A program made the position numbers and the translations under genes. The notes below the pieces were generated by a model. The model saw only the letters and a program-made list of their open reading frames with translations, was not told the origin of the DNA and searched no databases. DNA of 6,584 nucleotides, from assembly GCA_018262135.1 (NCBI GenBank), contig JAGTSD010000117.1:1-6584 (forward strand), in the 5' to 3' direction. Numbering within the stretch: the first letter of the stretch is position 1; the number at the start of each line of letters is the position of its first letter. Source of the DNA: Pseudomonadota bacterium (GTDB taxonomy: Bacteria > Pseudomonadota > Gammaproteobacteria > Competibacterales > Competibacteraceae). Below, in pieces: positions 6,112-6,584 of the stretch.

Positions 6112-6584
6112 GCGCCGAACGCCTCTACATTTACAAGCGTTACGAGCGATTCTGGCACTGGTCGCAGGCCGCGTTGGTCATCGCGATGATGATCACCGGC
6201 TTTGAGATTCATGGCGCTTATCACTGGCTGGGCTTCGGCAAAGCCGTGGAGATTCACACCCTGACTGCGTGGGTCCTGCTGACGCTGTGGGCCTTCACCA
6301 TTTTCTGGCAATTCACCACGGGCGAATGGCGGCAATACCTGCCCTCGCTGAAGAATGTGCTGGCCATGGCCCGGTACTACACCATCGGCATCTTCACGCA
6401 CGAGCCGCACCCGTTCCGCAAGACGCTGGCGCAGAAACACAATCCGTTGCAGCGGTTGGCCTATCTGGCGCTGCTGGCCTTCATCTCGCCGCTGGTCTGG
6501 GGGTCCGGGCTGCTCTATCTGTTCTACGGCGACTGGGGGAGGCTCGGCCTGGATCGGTATCTGTCGCTGGAAGTCGTGGCCATC
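6108..6584 (+). CDS. b-type cytochrome subunit, hydrogenase/thiosulfate reductase type (3'-partial)
   Basis: An ATG at 6108 overlaps the octaheme TGA (ATGA), and GGAGGA at 6095-6100 lies seven bases upstream. The frame stays open to the window edge (159 residues seen). It begins MSAERLYIYKRYERFWHWSQ, the typical start of the Ni/Fe-hydrogenase cytochrome b / cytochrome b561-like family. His17 (FWHW) and His50 (EIHTLTAW) are candidate heme b ligands in the first two spans. Membrane segments lie near residues 19-36, 48-68 and 128-148, with the loop Q-FTTGEWRQYLPSLKNV between spans as in the family. It probably oxidises quinol and passes electrons to the anchored octaheme cytochrome in the periplasm. 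Tight translational coupling supports a two-subunit complex. The C-terminal spans and remaining ligands lie beyond the window. Confidence 0.88.
   Translation, partial: MSAERLYIYKRYERFWHWSQAALVIAMMITGFEIHGAYHWLGFGKAVEIHTLTAWVLLTLWAFTIFWQFTTGEWRQYLPSLKNVLAMARYYTIGIFTHEPHPFRKTLAQKHNPLQRLAYLALLAFISPLVWGSGLLYLFYGDWGRLGLDRYLSLEVVAI

Noticed and set aside
1..6584. CRISPR arrays, tRNA or rRNA genes, complete insertion sequences
   Set aside because: No regularly spaced repeats, cloverleaf-like sequence or transposase coding was seen anywhere in the window.

Overview
The window is GC-rich bacterial DNA with strongly GC-biased third codon positions, stop/start overlaps between genes and several clear Shine-Dalgarno sites. 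The gene content (XdhB/XdhC-type xanthine dehydrogenase genes next to a multiheme respiratory cytochrome operon) suggests a proteobacterium. My guess is a gammaproteobacterium with sulfur or nitrogen respiratory versatility. That assignment is inference; nothing here fixes the taxon.

Left block (about 1-2600, + strand) is the end of a purine-oxidation operon. It holds the C-terminal part of the xanthine dehydrogenase molybdopterin subunit (xdhB), a small unrecognised membrane protein that starts inside the xdhB stop codon, and xdhC, the factor that inserts sulfurated molybdenum cofactor into the enzyme. xdhB is broken as written by an exact 38-bp tandem duplication (425-462 and 463-500), which shifts the frame and stops translation at 530. 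Removing one copy restores one continuous XdhB reading frame.

Middle block (about 2600-3576) holds a convergent minus-strand ORF (3397-2621) with real coding character but no N-terminal catalytic domain. It looks like the 3' remnant of a larger protein, possibly a B12/radical SAM type. Its first codons lie in a roughly 102-bp structure with 24-bp imperfect terminal inverted repeats (3346-3369 / 3424-3447) around an AT-rich core, which resembles a miniature inverted-repeat element.

Right block (3577-6584, + strand) is a respiratory cytochrome cluster. First comes a periplasmic Tll0287-like/DUF3365 c-type heme protein, broken by an apparent one-base deletion exactly at its conserved Cys. A 253-bp stretch follows with a good ribosome site but no recognisable gene, plus a 9-bp-stem hairpin. 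Then come an octaheme c-type cytochrome of the tetrathionate reductase (OTR) family with a C-terminal membrane anchor, and, overlapping it by ATGA, a b-type cytochrome that runs off the window. The last two probably form a quinol-to-periplasm electron transfer unit.

Two frame disruptions in 6.6 kb, each repairable by one simple change, mean either gene decay or sequence errors. Read-level data would tell which.
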